Shown here piece after piece: positions 25,614 to 33,141 of a stretch of 64,000 nucleotides of DNA. The stretch is from Solimonas fluminis (GTDB lineage: Bacteria; Pseudomonadota; Gammaproteobacteria; Nevskiales; Nevskiaceae): NCBI RefSeq assembly GCF_002930645.1, contig NZ_PSNW01000002.1:186001-250000 (forward strand), read 5' to 3'. Position numbers and translations under genes: made by a program. Every line of letters starts with the position of its first letter. Position 1 is the first letter of the stretch. The notes beneath the pieces were generated by a model that was given only the letters and a program-made list of their open reading frames with translations, was not told the origin of the DNA and made no database searches.

Positions 25614-26486
25614 CTACAGCCCGGCGTAGAGGTTCCCGCCCCCGGGGGGCCGGCGACGGTAGCGTTTGTAGCTCCACCAGTACTGTCCCGGCAAGTGCCG
25701 GATCACGCTCTCGATGCCCTGGTTGAGGGCGGCCAGGCCCGCCTCCCCGTCCTGCGCCACCCCGTCCGGCGCCGACCGCAGGTGGATGCGGAACCCGCGG
25801 CCGCCCGGCAGGCGCTCGGCATAGCAGAACCACACCGGCAGGCCGATGCGCCCGGCCAGCTTCGACACCAGCACCGTGGTATGGGCCGGGATGCCGAACA
25901 GCGGCGCGAAGCCGCCGGAACCCGCCGGCGGGTCATGGTCCGGCAGCACGCCGATCTTGCCGCCGCTCTTGAGCTGCTGCAGCAATGCCTTGACCCCGGC
26001 GGCGCTGGTCGGCACCAGGCTGGCGCCGAGCCGGCTGCGGCCTTCCAGGATCAGCTCGTCCATCACGCCCTTCTGCGGCTTGTACAGCGAGGCAATGCCG
26101 CCATGGGCGGCGCAGAACATCCCGGCCAGTTCCCAGGAACCGATGTGCGGGCAGAGGATGATCGCGCCCTGGCGCGAGGCCGCCAGCAGCTCGTCGCGCG
26201 CGGCCGGCGCGTCGACCCAGCGCCGCAGGCGGCGCTCCGGCCCGTACCAGATCGCCGGGGCCTCCAGCACGGCCTGCATGGACTGGACTAGACTCTGGCG
26301 GGCCAGCCGCCGGCGCTGCTCCCGGTCCAGCTCCGGCAGGCAGAGCTCCAGGTGGCGCAGCGTGACCGCCTTCAGGCCGTTCGGCAGCCACCACAGCAGC
26401 ATTCCCAGGAGGGCGCCCATGGCATGCAGCAGCGGCAGCGGCAGGCAGCCGAGCGCCTTGAGCAGGAACCGGGTCAGGGATTTCAT
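25614..26486 (-). CDS. Lipid A late acyltransferase (LpxL/LpxM family)
   Basis: A 290-residue inner-membrane acyltransferase that adds a secondary fatty acid to the lipid A core. An N-terminal helix (about 12-34) anchors it. The catalytic H-x4-E motif is CPHIGSWEL near residue 118, followed by YKPQKGVMDELI, VGVLPDHDPP-like GVLPDHDPPAGSGGF, and PGQYWWSYKRYRRRP at the C-terminus. The exact homologue (LpxL, LpxM or LpxP) cannot be settled. Its start codon is separated from the divergent dtd start by only 9 nt. Confidence 0.9.
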   Translation of the reverse strand: MKSLTRFLLKALGCLPLPLLHAMGALLGMLLWWLPNGLKAVTLRHLELCLPELDREQRRRLARQSLVQSMQAVLEAPAIWYGPERRLRRWVDAPAARDELLAASRQGAIILCPHIGSWELAGMFCAAHGGIASLYKPQKGVMDELILEGRSRLGASLVPTSAAGVKALLQQLKSGGKIGVLPDHDPPAGSGGFAPLFGIPAHTTVLVSKLAGRIGLPVWFCYAERLPGGRGFRIHLRSAPDGVAQDGEAGLAALNQGIESVIRHLPGQYWWSYKRYRRRPPGGGNLYAGL

Positions 26487-26495
26487 CGCCACATT

Positions 26496-26933
26496 ATGAT
26501 TGGACTGCTGCAACGCGTCAGCGAAGCCTCCGTGACGGTCGACGGCGAGATCATCGGCCGCATCGGTCCCGGCCTGCTGGTGCTGGTCGGCGTGCAGCCG
26601 GACGACAGCGAGGCCCGCGGCGAGCGCCTGCTGGAGCGCCTGCTGGGCTACCGCGTGTTCGAGGACGACCAGGGCCGCATGAACCGCTCCCTGCGCGACA
26701 CCGGCGGCGGCCTGCTGCTGGTCAGCCAGTTCACGCTGGCCGCGGACACCCGCAGCGGCACCCGCGCCGGCTTCTCCACCGCCGCGCCTCCGGACATGGC
26801 GCGGGACCTGTTCGCCTGGCTGGTGCACCGGGCCCGCCACCTGCACCCCACCGTGGCCTGCGGCCGCTTCGGCGCCGACATGAAGGTGGCCCTGGTCAAC
26901 GACGGCCCGGTGACCTTCTGGCTGGAGGCCTGA
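26496..26933 (+). CDS. dtd: D-aminoacyl-tRNA deacylase
   Basis: Hydrolyses D-aminoacyl-tRNA and glycyl-tRNA(Ala) for proofreading. It has 145 residues, the standard length. MIGLLQRVSEASVTVDGE opens the protein, LLVSQFTLAADTR carries the SQFTL motif near residue 77, and VALVNDGPVTFWLEA is the C-terminal GPVT motif. The ATG at 26496 is favoured because longer frames would extend into the divergent acyltransferase gene. The promoter must lie within or overlap that neighbour. Confidence 0.95.
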   Translation: MIGLLQRVSEASVTVDGEIIGRIGPGLLVLVGVQPDDSEARGERLLERLLGYRVFEDDQGRMNRSLRDTGGGLLLVSQFTLAADTRSGTRAGFSTAAPPDMARDLFAWLVHRARHLHPTVACGRFGADMKVALVNDGPVTFWLEA

Positions 26934-27021
26934 ACCGGTTTCGGGCCGGTTTTCATGGCCTTGGCGCTCCGGGGGGAACCACCGTTCATCCGCACCGGAA
27001 TGGCGCAAATGCGCGCCAGCT

Positions 27022-27049
27022 TTGAGTTTGCTGCAGTGCAGGGTATCCT
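27022..27049 (+). promoter_or_regulatory. Putative sigma-70 promoter of the his-tat cluster
   Basis: TTGAGT (27022-27027) and TATCCT (27044-27049) with 16-bp spacing, each matching four of six consensus positions, placing a start site about 20 nt before hisB. No histidine-rich leader peptide or attenuator is visible in the gap. Confidence 0.35.
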
Positions 27050-27077
27050 TGTCGCCCCTTTTCGCCAGCCGGCGTCA

Positions 27078-27671
27078 ATGAACGCACGCAAAGCCAGCGT
27101 CACGCGCGACACGCGCGAGACCCAGATCCGCGTCGAACTGAACCTCGATGGCAGCGGCCAGTCCCGCTTCCAGACCGGCGTTCCGTTCCTGGATCACATG
27201 CTCGACCAGATCGCCCGCCACGGGCTGATCGACATCGTCGTGGAAGCCAACGGCGACCGGCACATCGACGACCACCACACGGTGGAAGACATCGGCATCA
27301 CGCTCGGCCAGGCCTTCGACAAGGCCGTGGGCGACAAGAAGGGCATTTTCCGCTACGGCCATGCCTACGTCCCGCTGGACGAGGCCCTGTCGCGCGTGGT
27401 GATCGACCTCTCCGGCCGTCCCGGCCTGGAGTACGGCGTGGAGTTCCCGCGCGCCCGCATCGGCGAGTTCGACGTGGACCTGTTCCGCGAGTTCTTCCAG
27501 GGCTTCGTGAACCACGCCAAGGTCACGCTGCACATCGACAACCTGCGTGGCCGCAACGCGCACCACATCATCGAGACCGTGTTCAAGGCCTTCGGCCGCG
27601 CGCTGCGCATGGCCGTGGAGCGCGACACCCGCCTCGGCGACGTGATGCCATCCACCAAGGGCACTCTGTAG
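27078..27671 (+). CDS. hisB: Imidazoleglycerol-phosphate dehydratase (monofunctional)
   Basis: Dehydrates imidazoleglycerol phosphate in histidine synthesis. It has 197 residues, so it lacks the N-terminal histidinol-phosphatase domain fused to the enterobacterial enzyme. Metal-binding motifs are [24 protein letters not shown] and [20 protein letters not shown]. The ATG at 27078 fits the family; the frame is open further upstream to 26955 but that part has no similarity. It is the first his gene here and hisH follows after 20 nt. A phosphatase must be encoded elsewhere. Confidence 0.96.
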   Translation: MNARKASVTRDTRETQIRVELNLDGSGQSRFQTGVPFLDHMLDQIARHGLIDIVVEANGDRHIDDHHTVEDIGITLGQAFDKAVGDKKGIFRYGHAYVPLDEALSRVVIDLSGRPGLEYGVEFPRARIGEFDVDLFREFFQGFVNHAKVTLHIDNLRGRNAHHIIETVFKAFGRALRMAVERDTRLGDVMPSTKGTL

Positions 27672-27691
27672 AAAAGCCTCCAGGGATTCAG

Positions 27692-28330
27692 ATGGCTTCC
27701 GTCGGCATCATCGATTACGGCATGGGCAACCTGCACTCGCTCGGCAAGGCGCTGGAACGCGTCGCCGGGGGCACGCGGGTGGTCATCAGCTACGACCCCG
27801 AGACCCTCCTCAAGTGCGACCGCCTGGTCCTCCCCGGCGTGGGCGGCGTGCGCGAGTGCATGCGCGAACTGCAGCGCCTGGAACTGAACCAGCTGGTGAT
27901 CGAGGCCGCCCGCAAGAAGCCCATGCTGGGCATCTGCCTGGGCATGCAGGTCATGCTGGAGTGGAGCGACGAGAACGGCGGCGTGCCGGCCCTGGGCCTG
28001 TTCCCGGGCAAGGTCACCCGCTTCCCGGACCCGCCGGAAACCGGCGCCCTGGACCGCCTCAAGGTGCCGCACATGGGCTGGAACCGCGTGCGCCAGACCC
28101 GGCAGCACCCTATCTGGGACGGCGTCCCGGACGATGCCTGGTTCTACTTCGTGCACAGCTACCACGCCGAGCCGGCCTGCGCCGACCACGTGCTGGGCAC
28201 CTCCGACTACACCAAGACCTTTGCCTGCGCCCTGGCGCGGGACAACCTGGTGGCTTTCCAGTTTCACCCCGAGAAGTCGCAGAACACCGGCATGACGCTG
28301 CTGGCCAACTTCGTCCAGTGGGACCCCTGA
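27692..28330 (+). CDS. hisH: Imidazole glycerol phosphate synthase, glutaminase subunit
   Basis: A class I glutamine amidotransferase that feeds ammonia to HisF. It has 212 residues. IIDYGMGNLHSLGKAL opens the protein, LVLPGVGGVRECM is the oxyanion region, GICLGMQVMLEWS carries the nucleophilic cysteine near residue 85, and FQFHPEKSQNTG carries the catalytic histidine and glutamate. It works as a heterodimer with HisF, encoded two genes downstream. A 142-nt gap without an evident gene separates it from hisA. Confidence 0.96.
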   Translation: MASVGIIDYGMGNLHSLGKALERVAGGTRVVISYDPETLLKCDRLVLPGVGGVRECMRELQRLELNQLVIEAARKKPMLGICLGMQVMLEWSDENGGVPALGLFPGKVTRFPDPPETGALDRLKVPHMGWNRVRQTRQHPIWDGVPDDAWFYFVHSYHAEPACADHVLGTSDYTKTFACALARDNLVAFQFHPEKSQNTGMTLLANFVQWDP

Positions 28331-28472
28331 GCAACGACAGGCACCCCACAGACACGGCTTGCACCCGGCAGGGGTTGGTGGCAGAGTTTTTCCACACCGA
28401 TCCAGGCCGCACGCCCAAAACGCCCTCTCCCGGTCTCTCCTCCAGCAACCTACCTGATGGTTCTCACAGCTC

Positions 28473-29198
28473 ATGCTGTTGATTCCTGCGATTGATCTAA
28501 AGGGCGGCAAGTGCGTGCGTTTGCGCCAGGGCCGCATGGACGACGTCACCGTCTTCTCCGATGACCCCGTGGCCATGGCCCAGAAGTGGGTCGACGAGGG
28601 CGCCGAGCGTCTGCACCTGGTGGACCTGGACGGCGCCGTCAAAGGCGAGCCGGTCAACATCAAGGTGGTGGAGCAGATCGCCGCGGCAATCAGCATCCCC
28701 GTGCAGATCGGCGGCGGCATCCGCGACGAGGAGACCGTGCAGCGGTACCTCAACGCCGGCGTGCAGTACGTCATCATCGGCACCAAGGCCGTGAACACGC
28801 CGCACTTCCTGCACGACCTCTGCCTGGAATTCCCGCGCCACATCATCGTCGGCCTGGACGCCAAGGACGGCCGCGTGGCGCTCAACGGCTGGACCAAGAT
28901 CACCGGCCACGACGTCATCGAGACCGCGGTCCACTGCGAGCGCGACGGCGTCGAGGCGATCATCTACACCGACATCGGCCGCGACGGCATGATGCAGGGC
29001 TTCAACGCCCAGGCCACCCGCAACCTCGCCAGCGCCATCAAGACCCCGGTCTTCGCCAGCGGCGGCGTCAGCACCATCGACGACATCCACCGCCTCAAGG
29101 AAATCGAGGGCGAGGGCGTCGCCGGCGCCATCATCGGCCGCGCGCTGTACGAAGGCACGCTCAAGCTCGCCGACGCGGTCAGGGTCGCACGCGGCTGA
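28473..29198 (+). CDS. hisA: Phosphoribosylformimino-5-aminoimidazole carboxamide ribotide isomerase
   Basis: An Amadori rearrangement enzyme with a TIM barrel, converting ProFAR to PRFAR. It has 241 residues. The catalytic aspartates are visible in [15 protein letters not shown] (near residue 8) and [13 protein letters not shown] (near residue 168). Phosphate-binding loops are QIGGGIRDE and ASGGVST. The sequence is close to its paralogue hisF, which follows 31 nt downstream. A 142-nt gap separates it from hisH, so an additional internal promoter is possible. Confidence 0.96.
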   Translation: MLLIPAIDLKGGKCVRLRQGRMDDVTVFSDDPVAMAQKWVDEGAERLHLVDLDGAVKGEPVNIKVVEQIAAAISIPVQIGGGIRDEETVQRYLNAGVQYVIIGTKAVNTPHFLHDLCLEFPRHIIVGLDAKDGRVALNGWTKITGHDVIETAVHCERDGVEAIIYTDIGRDGMMQGFNAQATRNLASAIKTPVFASGGVSTIDDIHRLKEIEGEGVAGAIIGRALYEGTLKLADAVRVARG

Positions 29199-29229
29199 GC
29201 CGCCTTTCACGATACAGGCTGTTTCGAAC

Positions 29230-30000
29230 ATGCTCGCCAAACGCATCATTCCCTGCCTCGACATCGACCGCGGGCGCGTGGTCAAGGGCGTCAAGTTCGA
29301 GGACGTGCAGGACGCGGGCGATCCGGTCGAGGTGGCGCGCAAGTACGACGCCCAGGGTGCCGACGAGCTGGTGTTCCTGGACATCACCGCCAGCGTTGAC
29401 GACCGCCCCACCCTGTTCCAGACCGTGGAAGCGGTGGCGCGCCAGATCTACATCCCCCTGACCGTCGGCGGCGGCGTGCGCAGCTGCGCCGACGTGCGCG
29501 CCCTGCTGTCGGCCGGCGCCGACAAGGTCAGCATCAACACCTCCGCGGTGGAAAACCCCGACTTCGTCACCGAAGCCGGCGACCGCTATGGCGTGCAATG
29601 CATCGTCGTGGCGATCGACGCCAAGCGCGTCAGCAAGAAGAAGGAGCCGCCGCGCTGGGAGGTCTTCACCCACGGCGGCCGCCGCGCCACCGGCCTGGAC
29701 GCCGTCGAGTGGGCCAAGACCATGGTGCGCAAGGGCGCCGGCGAACTGCTGGTGACCAGCATCGATCGCGACGGCACCAAGAGCGGCTACGACAACGAAC
29801 TGCTGGCCGCGATCTCCTCCGCCGTCAGCGTGCCCCTGATCGCCTCCGGCGGCGTGGGCGACCTGGAGCACCTCTACCAGGGCCTGGCCACCGGCGGCGC
29901 CGACGCCGTGCTGGCCGCCAGCATCTTCCATCAGGGCACCTACACCGTGGGCGAGGCCAAGAAGTATCTCGCAGACAAGGGCGTCCGCATCCGCCTGTAG
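29230..30000 (+). CDS. hisF: Imidazole glycerol phosphate synthase, cyclase subunit
   Basis: Makes imidazole glycerol phosphate and AICAR from PRFAR, using ammonia from HisH. It has 256 residues in a TIM barrel. [20 protein letters not shown] carries the first catalytic aspartate, [17 protein letters not shown] the second. TVGGGVRS and [11 protein letters not shown] bind phosphate. The short insertion [20 protein letters not shown] is typical of HisF. It follows hisA by 31 nt. hisE follows by 50 nt; the hisI gene often found here is missing. Confidence 0.97.
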   Translation: MLAKRIIPCLDIDRGRVVKGVKFEDVQDAGDPVEVARKYDAQGADELVFLDITASVDDRPTLFQTVEAVARQIYIPLTVGGGVRSCADVRALLSAGADKVSINTSAVENPDFVTEAGDRYGVQCIVVAIDAKRVSKKKEPPRWEVFTHGGRRATGLDAVEWAKTMVRKGAGELLVTSIDRDGTKSGYDNELLAAISSAVSVPLIASGGVGDLEHLYQGLATGGADAVLAASIFHQGTYTVGEAKKYLADKGVRIRL

Positions 30001-30050
30001 CCCCCAGGGGTTACACTGTCGCCAACCTGTAACCCTGGACGGCTAGCCTG

Positions 30051-30374
30051 ATGAACCCCGGCGACGTATTGACCCAGCTGTACGCCACCCTGGAGGCCCG
30101 CAAGAACGCGGACCCGCAGGGCTCGTACATCGCCAGCCTGTACGCCAAGGGCACCGACGCGATCCTCAAGAAGGTCGGCGAGGAAGCGGCGGAGACCATC
30201 ATCGCGGCCAAGAACCCCGAGTCCGCCCCGCTGGTCTATGAACTGGCGGACCTGTGGTTCCACAGCCTCGTGCTGCTGGCCCACAAGGACCTGCCGCTCA
30301 CCGCACTGACCGATGAACTGGCCCGGCGTTTCGGGCAATCCGGGCTGGCCGAGAAGGCCGCCCGCAGCAAGTAA
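30051..30374 (+). CDS. hisE: Phosphoribosyl-ATP pyrophosphatase
   Basis: Hydrolyses phosphoribosyl-ATP to phosphoribosyl-AMP in the second histidine step. It has 107 residues in an all-helical MazG-like fold, with [22 protein letters not shown] and [10 protein letters not shown] as the metal-binding segment, then [16 protein letters not shown]. It is a separate protein, not fused to hisI. No hisI lies in this window. tatA begins 17 nt after its stop, an arrangement also known in Pseudomonas. Confidence 0.95.
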   Translation: MNPGDVLTQLYATLEARKNADPQGSYIASLYAKGTDAILKKVGEEAAETIIAAKNPESAPLVYELADLWFHSLVLLAHKDLPLTALTDELARRFGQSGLAEKAARSK

Positions 30375-30391
30375 CCGACGAGGATAGCAAC

Positions 30392-30616
30392 ATGGGTTCC
30401 TTCAGCATCTGGCATTGGCTCATCGTCCTGGCCATCGTTCTGGTGGTCTTCGGCACCAAGAAGCTGCGCGGCGCCGGTGGCGACCTGGGCGGCGCGATCA
30501 AGAACTTCAAGCAGGCGATGAAGGAAGGCGAGGAAGACGCGGCCAAGACCCCGGCCCAGCTCGCCGAACAGCAGAAGCAGAACAGCGCCTCCTCCGAGCA
30601 GAACACCAAGGTCTGA
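30392..30616 (+). CDS. tatA: Sec-independent protein translocase protein TatA
   Basis: The pore-forming or membrane-weakening subunit of twin-arginine export. It has 74 residues: [20 protein letters not shown] forms the membrane helix, [20 protein letters not shown] the conserved hinge and amphipathic helix, followed by an acidic, glutamine-rich tail ([19 protein letters not shown]). It is in a cluster with tatB (27 nt downstream) and tatC, and follows hisE closely. Confidence 0.95.
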   Translation: MGSFSIWHWLIVLAIVLVVFGTKKLRGAGGDLGGAIKNFKQAMKEGEEDAAKTPAQLAEQQKQNSASSEQNTKV

Positions 30617-30643
30617 GCCCGCCCGCGGGATAGGCCCTGATCC

Positions 30644-30976
30644 ATGTTCGACGTCGGCTTTTCCGAGCTGCTGCTCTGCTTCATCGTCGCCCTGGTGGTG
30701 CTCGGCCCCGAGCGCCTGCCCAAGCTGGCGCGCACCGTCGGCCGCTGGAGCGGCCAGGCCAAGGTCTACATGCGCAACCTCACGACCGAGCTGGATCGTG
30801 AATCGCGCCTGATGGAACTCAAGAAGCAGGTCGAGGAAGCGCAGAAGCTGCTGTCCGAGCAGGCCCAGGAGGCCAAGGCCGGCGTCGAGAAGCTGATGAA
30901 GCCCGCCCAGGAGTCCATCCAGGACGCCCGGACCGAGGTGGAGCAGCTGGCCAAGGACAGCGATCCGCGGCCATGA
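30644..30976 (+). CDS. tatB: Sec-independent protein translocase protein TatB
   Basis: The receptor component that pairs with TatC. It has 110 residues: MFDVGFSELLLCFIVALVVLG with the conserved glutamate in the helix, PERLPKLARTVGRW in the amphipathic segment (TatB has PERLP where TatA has KKLRG), then a long charged helix rich in glutamate, glutamine and lysine. The tail is shorter than in E. coli TatB (171). Its stop codon lies inside the left arm of a perfect 14-bp inverted repeat. Confidence 0.94.
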   Translation: MFDVGFSELLLCFIVALVVLGPERLPKLARTVGRWSGQAKVYMRNLTTELDRESRLMELKKQVEEAQKLLSEQAQEAKAGVEKLMKPAQESIQDARTEVEQLAKDSDPRP

Positions 30977-31024
30977 AAGCCTCGCTTCCTGTCAGGCGGT
31001 TTTCTCCTTTGCTTTCATGGCCGC
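30967..31024 (+). other. Perfect 14-bp inverted repeat spanning the tatB stop
   Basis: Arms GCGGCCATGAAAGC (30967-30980) and GCTTTCATGGCCGC (31011-31024) are exact complements with 30 nt between. The left arm contains the tatB stop codon. A structure here could separate tatB and tatC expression by partial termination or RNA processing. No T-run follows. Confidence 0.6.
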
Positions 31025-31088
31025 GTCGACTCTCGACGCCAGGATCCCCATGCCTTGCATCGGGGCCCTCCACGCTGCTCCCGACGCC

Positions 31089-31871
31089 ATGACCGACCAG
31101 GATTCCTCCCAGGACACCGAGCAGCCGCTGATCGCCCACCTGCTGGAACTGCGCCAGCGCCTGCTCTACGCCGTGCTGGGCGTGATCGCCCTGTTCCTGC
31201 CGCTGGCCTTCGTCGCCAAGGACATCTACGCCCTGCTGGCGCGGCCGCTGCTGAAACTGATGCCCGCCGGCACCACGATGATCGCGACCGAGGTCGCCTC
31301 GCCGTTCTTCACCCCGATCAAGTTCGCCGGCGTCTTCGCCTTCGTGCTGGCGATGCCCTGGGTGCTGTGGCAGGTCTGGGGCTTCGTGGCGCCGGGCCTG
31401 TACAAGAGCGAGCGCCGCCTGGTGGCGCCGCTGATGCTGTCCAGCACCCTGCTGTTCTACGCCGGCATCGCCTTCGCCTACTTCCTGGTGCTGCCCACGG
31501 TCTTCCACTTCACCATCGGCGCCGCCCCCGAGGGCGTGTCGGTGATGACGGACATCAGCAAGTACCTGGACTTCGTCCTGACCATCTTCGTGGCCTTTGG
31601 CCTGGCCTTCGAGACGCCGGTGGCGCTGGTGCTGCTGGTCAAGACCGGCTTCGTCACGCCCAAGCAGCTGGCCGACAACCGCGAGTACGTGCTGGTCGGC
31701 GCCTTCGTGCTGGGCGCCATCTTCACTCCGCCGGACGTGATCTCGCAGCTGATGCTGGCGATCCCGGTCTACCTGCTGTTCGAGGTCGGCATCGTCGCGG
31801 CCCGCTGGATGGTGCCGGGGACGGAAGCGGTGGATGCGCAGCGCGAGGCGCAGAAGTCGGGCGGCGAGTAG
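31089..31871 (+). CDS. tatC: Sec-independent protein translocase protein TatC
   Basis: The polytopic core receptor for twin-arginine signal peptides. It has 260 residues with six membrane helices. LIAHLLELRQRLLYAVLGV is the conserved cytoplasmic start, followed by SPFFTPIKFAGVFAFVLAMP, YLDFVLTIFVAFGLAFETPVA with the functional glutamate, and IFTPPDVISQLMLAIPVYLLFE near the end. The ATG at 31089 gives the family length; the frame is open to 31017, which would add 24 residues unlike TatC. The downstream gap is packed with repeats. Confidence 0.95.
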   Translation: MTDQDSSQDTEQPLIAHLLELRQRLLYAVLGVIALFLPLAFVAKDIYALLARPLLKLMPAGTTMIATEVASPFFTPIKFAGVFAFVLAMPWVLWQVWGFVAPGLYKSERRLVAPLMLSSTLLFYAGIAFAYFLVLPTVFHFTIGAAPEGVSVMTDISKYLDFVLTIFVAFGLAFETPVALVLLVKTGFVTPKQLADNREYVLVGAFVLGAIFTPPDVISQLMLAIPVYLLFEVGIVAARWMVPGTEAVDAQREAQKSGGE

Positions 31872-31894
31872 TCCCGCTGAGGCTTCCCCGGAAG

Positions 31895-31952
31895 CGTTCA
31901 CCCTTCGACAGGCTCGCCTGGAGGCGCCTACTTCTGGCAGGGCGAACGGGTG
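31895..31952. repeat. Interrupted CTTCGACAGGCTC-type repeat after tatC
   Basis: The sequence CGTTCACCCTTCGACAGGCT followed later by GGGCGAACGGGTG looks like a widespread intergenic palindrome of proteobacteria (a CCTTCGACAGGCTCAGGGCGAACGG type). Here about 20 nt are inserted between the halves. This is the first of four repeat types in the 404-nt gap between tatC and the DUF2062 gene. Confidence 0.5.
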
Positions 31953-31962
31953 CTCCATCGCA

Positions 31963-32070
31963 GGCCATGGAATGTCTGGCCCTGCTGAGGCATGACTCAA
32001 TGTCATGCCGAAGTAAGCCAGACATGCCCCGGGGCGCGATACAGGGAGTGAAGTCCCGCCATGGATGGCT
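31963..32070 (+). repeat. Nested-stem intergenic repeat, copy A
   Basis: Outer arms ATGTCTGGC (31972-31980) and GCCAGACAT (32017-32025) enclose an inner hairpin GGCATGAC/GTCATGCC (31989-31996 with 32002-32009). A tail follows with TCCCGCCATGGATGGC (32053-32068). A close copy lies at 54097-54204 and an inverted divergent one at 3763-3878. The outer stem differs between copies A and B by a paired C-to-T and G-to-A change that keeps it intact. Confidence 0.7.
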
Positions 32071-32092
32071 ACCGCGAATGTGCTCCCGCTCT

Positions 32093-32227
32093 CGGCAACT
32101 GCTCCTGCGTTGCCCTACCTGCGGGCGTCCTGCCCTTGTCGGCAACTGCTCCTGCGTTGCCCTACCTGCGGGCATCCCGCCCTTGTCGGCAACTGATCCT
32201 GCGTTGCCCTACCTCGGGCATCCATGC
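32093..32227 (+). repeat. 47-bp tandem repeat, nearly three copies
   Basis: Copies start at 32093, 32140 and 32187 with CGGCAACTG(C/A)TCCTGCGTT, exactly 47 bp apart; the third is degenerate after about 28 bp. Each unit contains GGCAAC-N9-GTTGCC and a CGGGC...GCCC pair, so each could fold into two small hairpins. There are no unique spacers between copies, so this is not a CRISPR array. Confidence 0.8.
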
Positions 32228-32244
32228 CCTCGGCCCCTGCCCCT

Positions 32245-32260
32245 CTCCCGCAAGCGGGAG
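32245..32260. terminator. CTCCCG-CAAG-CGGGAG hairpin
   Basis: A six-base perfect stem with a CAAG loop, 15 nt beyond the stop of the minus-strand DUF2062 gene. It may be a terminator for that operon, although CTCCCGC...GCGGGAG is also a common intergenic repeat core. Confidence 0.45.
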
Positions 32261-32275
32261 CAGGGAACGCCTGGA

Positions 32276-32782
32276 TCAGGCAAGGTTGCCGCTGCGCATC
32301 TTCTCGCGCCCCGCCTTCACGCCCCGCGCCAAGCCCTCCAGCACCGGCCGCAGGATCACGTACATCAGCGGCACCGCTACCAGCGCACTCAGCAGCCACA
32401 CCACGCTGCCGCCCACCGCGATCATCCCGTAGTCCAGCACGAACTGCTTGGGGCTGCTGGCGAAACGCTCGGCGAGTTCCGTCACCGCCAGCAGCGGCGC
32501 CGGTTCGCGGCCGAAGAGATGCTCGCCGGCACGGTAGTAGGGATAGAGCAGCAGGATGTGCACCGGCGCCAGCAGCGCGTTGACCAGCTGCATCAGCGGC
32601 TGGTTGAGGCGCAGCAGCCAGGCGGCCAGCGCGCACAGCGCGGTGGTGGCGCCGAAGATCGGGAAGACGCTGAGCAGGGCGCCCAGCGCCACGGTGAAGG
32701 CCACGCGGCGCGGCGTCACGCCCTGGGTGAGCTGCGCCACCACCACCCGCCGGATGCGGGCGCGCCAGCTCTCCCTCGTCAT
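32276..32782 (-). CDS. DUF2062 membrane protein
   Basis: A 168-residue membrane protein. The opening VAQLTQGVTPRRVAFTVALG matches the DUF2062 start, followed by a helical hairpin (ALLSVFPIFGATTALCALAAWLLRLNQPLMQLVN) and a C-terminal helix region (VGGSVVWLLSALVAVPLMYVILRPV). Function unknown; homologues occur beside glycosyltransferase and lipid genes. The ATG at 32782 overlaps the preceding stop by 4 nt. It is the last gene in the five-gene lipid-modification operon. Confidence 0.85.
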   Translation of the reverse strand: MTRESWRARIRRVVVAQLTQGVTPRRVAFTVALGALLSVFPIFGATTALCALAAWLLRLNQPLMQLVNALLAPVHILLLYPYYRAGEHLFGREPAPLLAVTELAERFASSPKQFVLDYGMIAVGGSVVWLLSALVAVPLMYVILRPVLEGLARGVKAGREKMRSGNLA

Positions 32783-33141
32783 GCCGATCCGGGACGCAGC
32801 AGCAGCTCGCGCACGCCGGCGCCCGGCGGCAGCGACCACAGCACCTTCAGCATGTAGCAGGCCATGGCGATGTTGCCGAGCAGCAGCACGGCCGGCAGCC
32901 AGGCGATACGCGCCGCCAGGCTGCGCTCGCGGTAGGCGATCCACAGCCAGAACCACAGGAAGCCGAAGTAGGCGTCGAACAGGGTGGCGATGGTCCAGGG
33001 GTTGTAGCCGGCGGCGGGATTCTGCAGCAGGTCCTGGATCGCGGGAACGATGCTGACGATGCCGGTGGCCCAGGCCGAAACGCCGACCAGGCCCGCCAGC
33101 ACCAGCAGGGACCACAGCAACAAACCGCCGCGCACGCTCAT
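32779..33141 (-). CDS. Small membrane protein, DUF1475-like
   Basis: A 120-residue protein with about four hydrophobic segments. The central segment NPWTIATLFDAYFGFLWFWL followed by WIAYRERSLAARIAWLPAVL resembles the DUF1475 core, which is shared between bacteria and plants and has no known function. It overlaps the cyclopropane synthase gene upstream and the DUF2062 gene downstream by 4 nt each. That tight coupling suggests a role in the same lipid process, but nothing in the sequence shows an activity. Confidence 0.75.
   Translation of the reverse strand: MSVRGGLLLWSLLVLAGLVGVSAWATGIVSIVPAIQDLLQNPAAGYNPWTIATLFDAYFGFLWFWLWIAYRERSLAARIAWLPAVLLLGNIAMACYMLKVLWSLPPGAGVRELLLRPGSA

Noticed and set aside
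27022-27077. A histidine attenuator or leader peptide before hisB
   Set aside because: No run of histidine codons and no alternative hairpins are visible in the short leader.
32093-32227. Tandem repeat considered as a CRISPR array
   Set aside because: The 47-bp units follow each other directly without unique spacers, and no cas gene is nearby.
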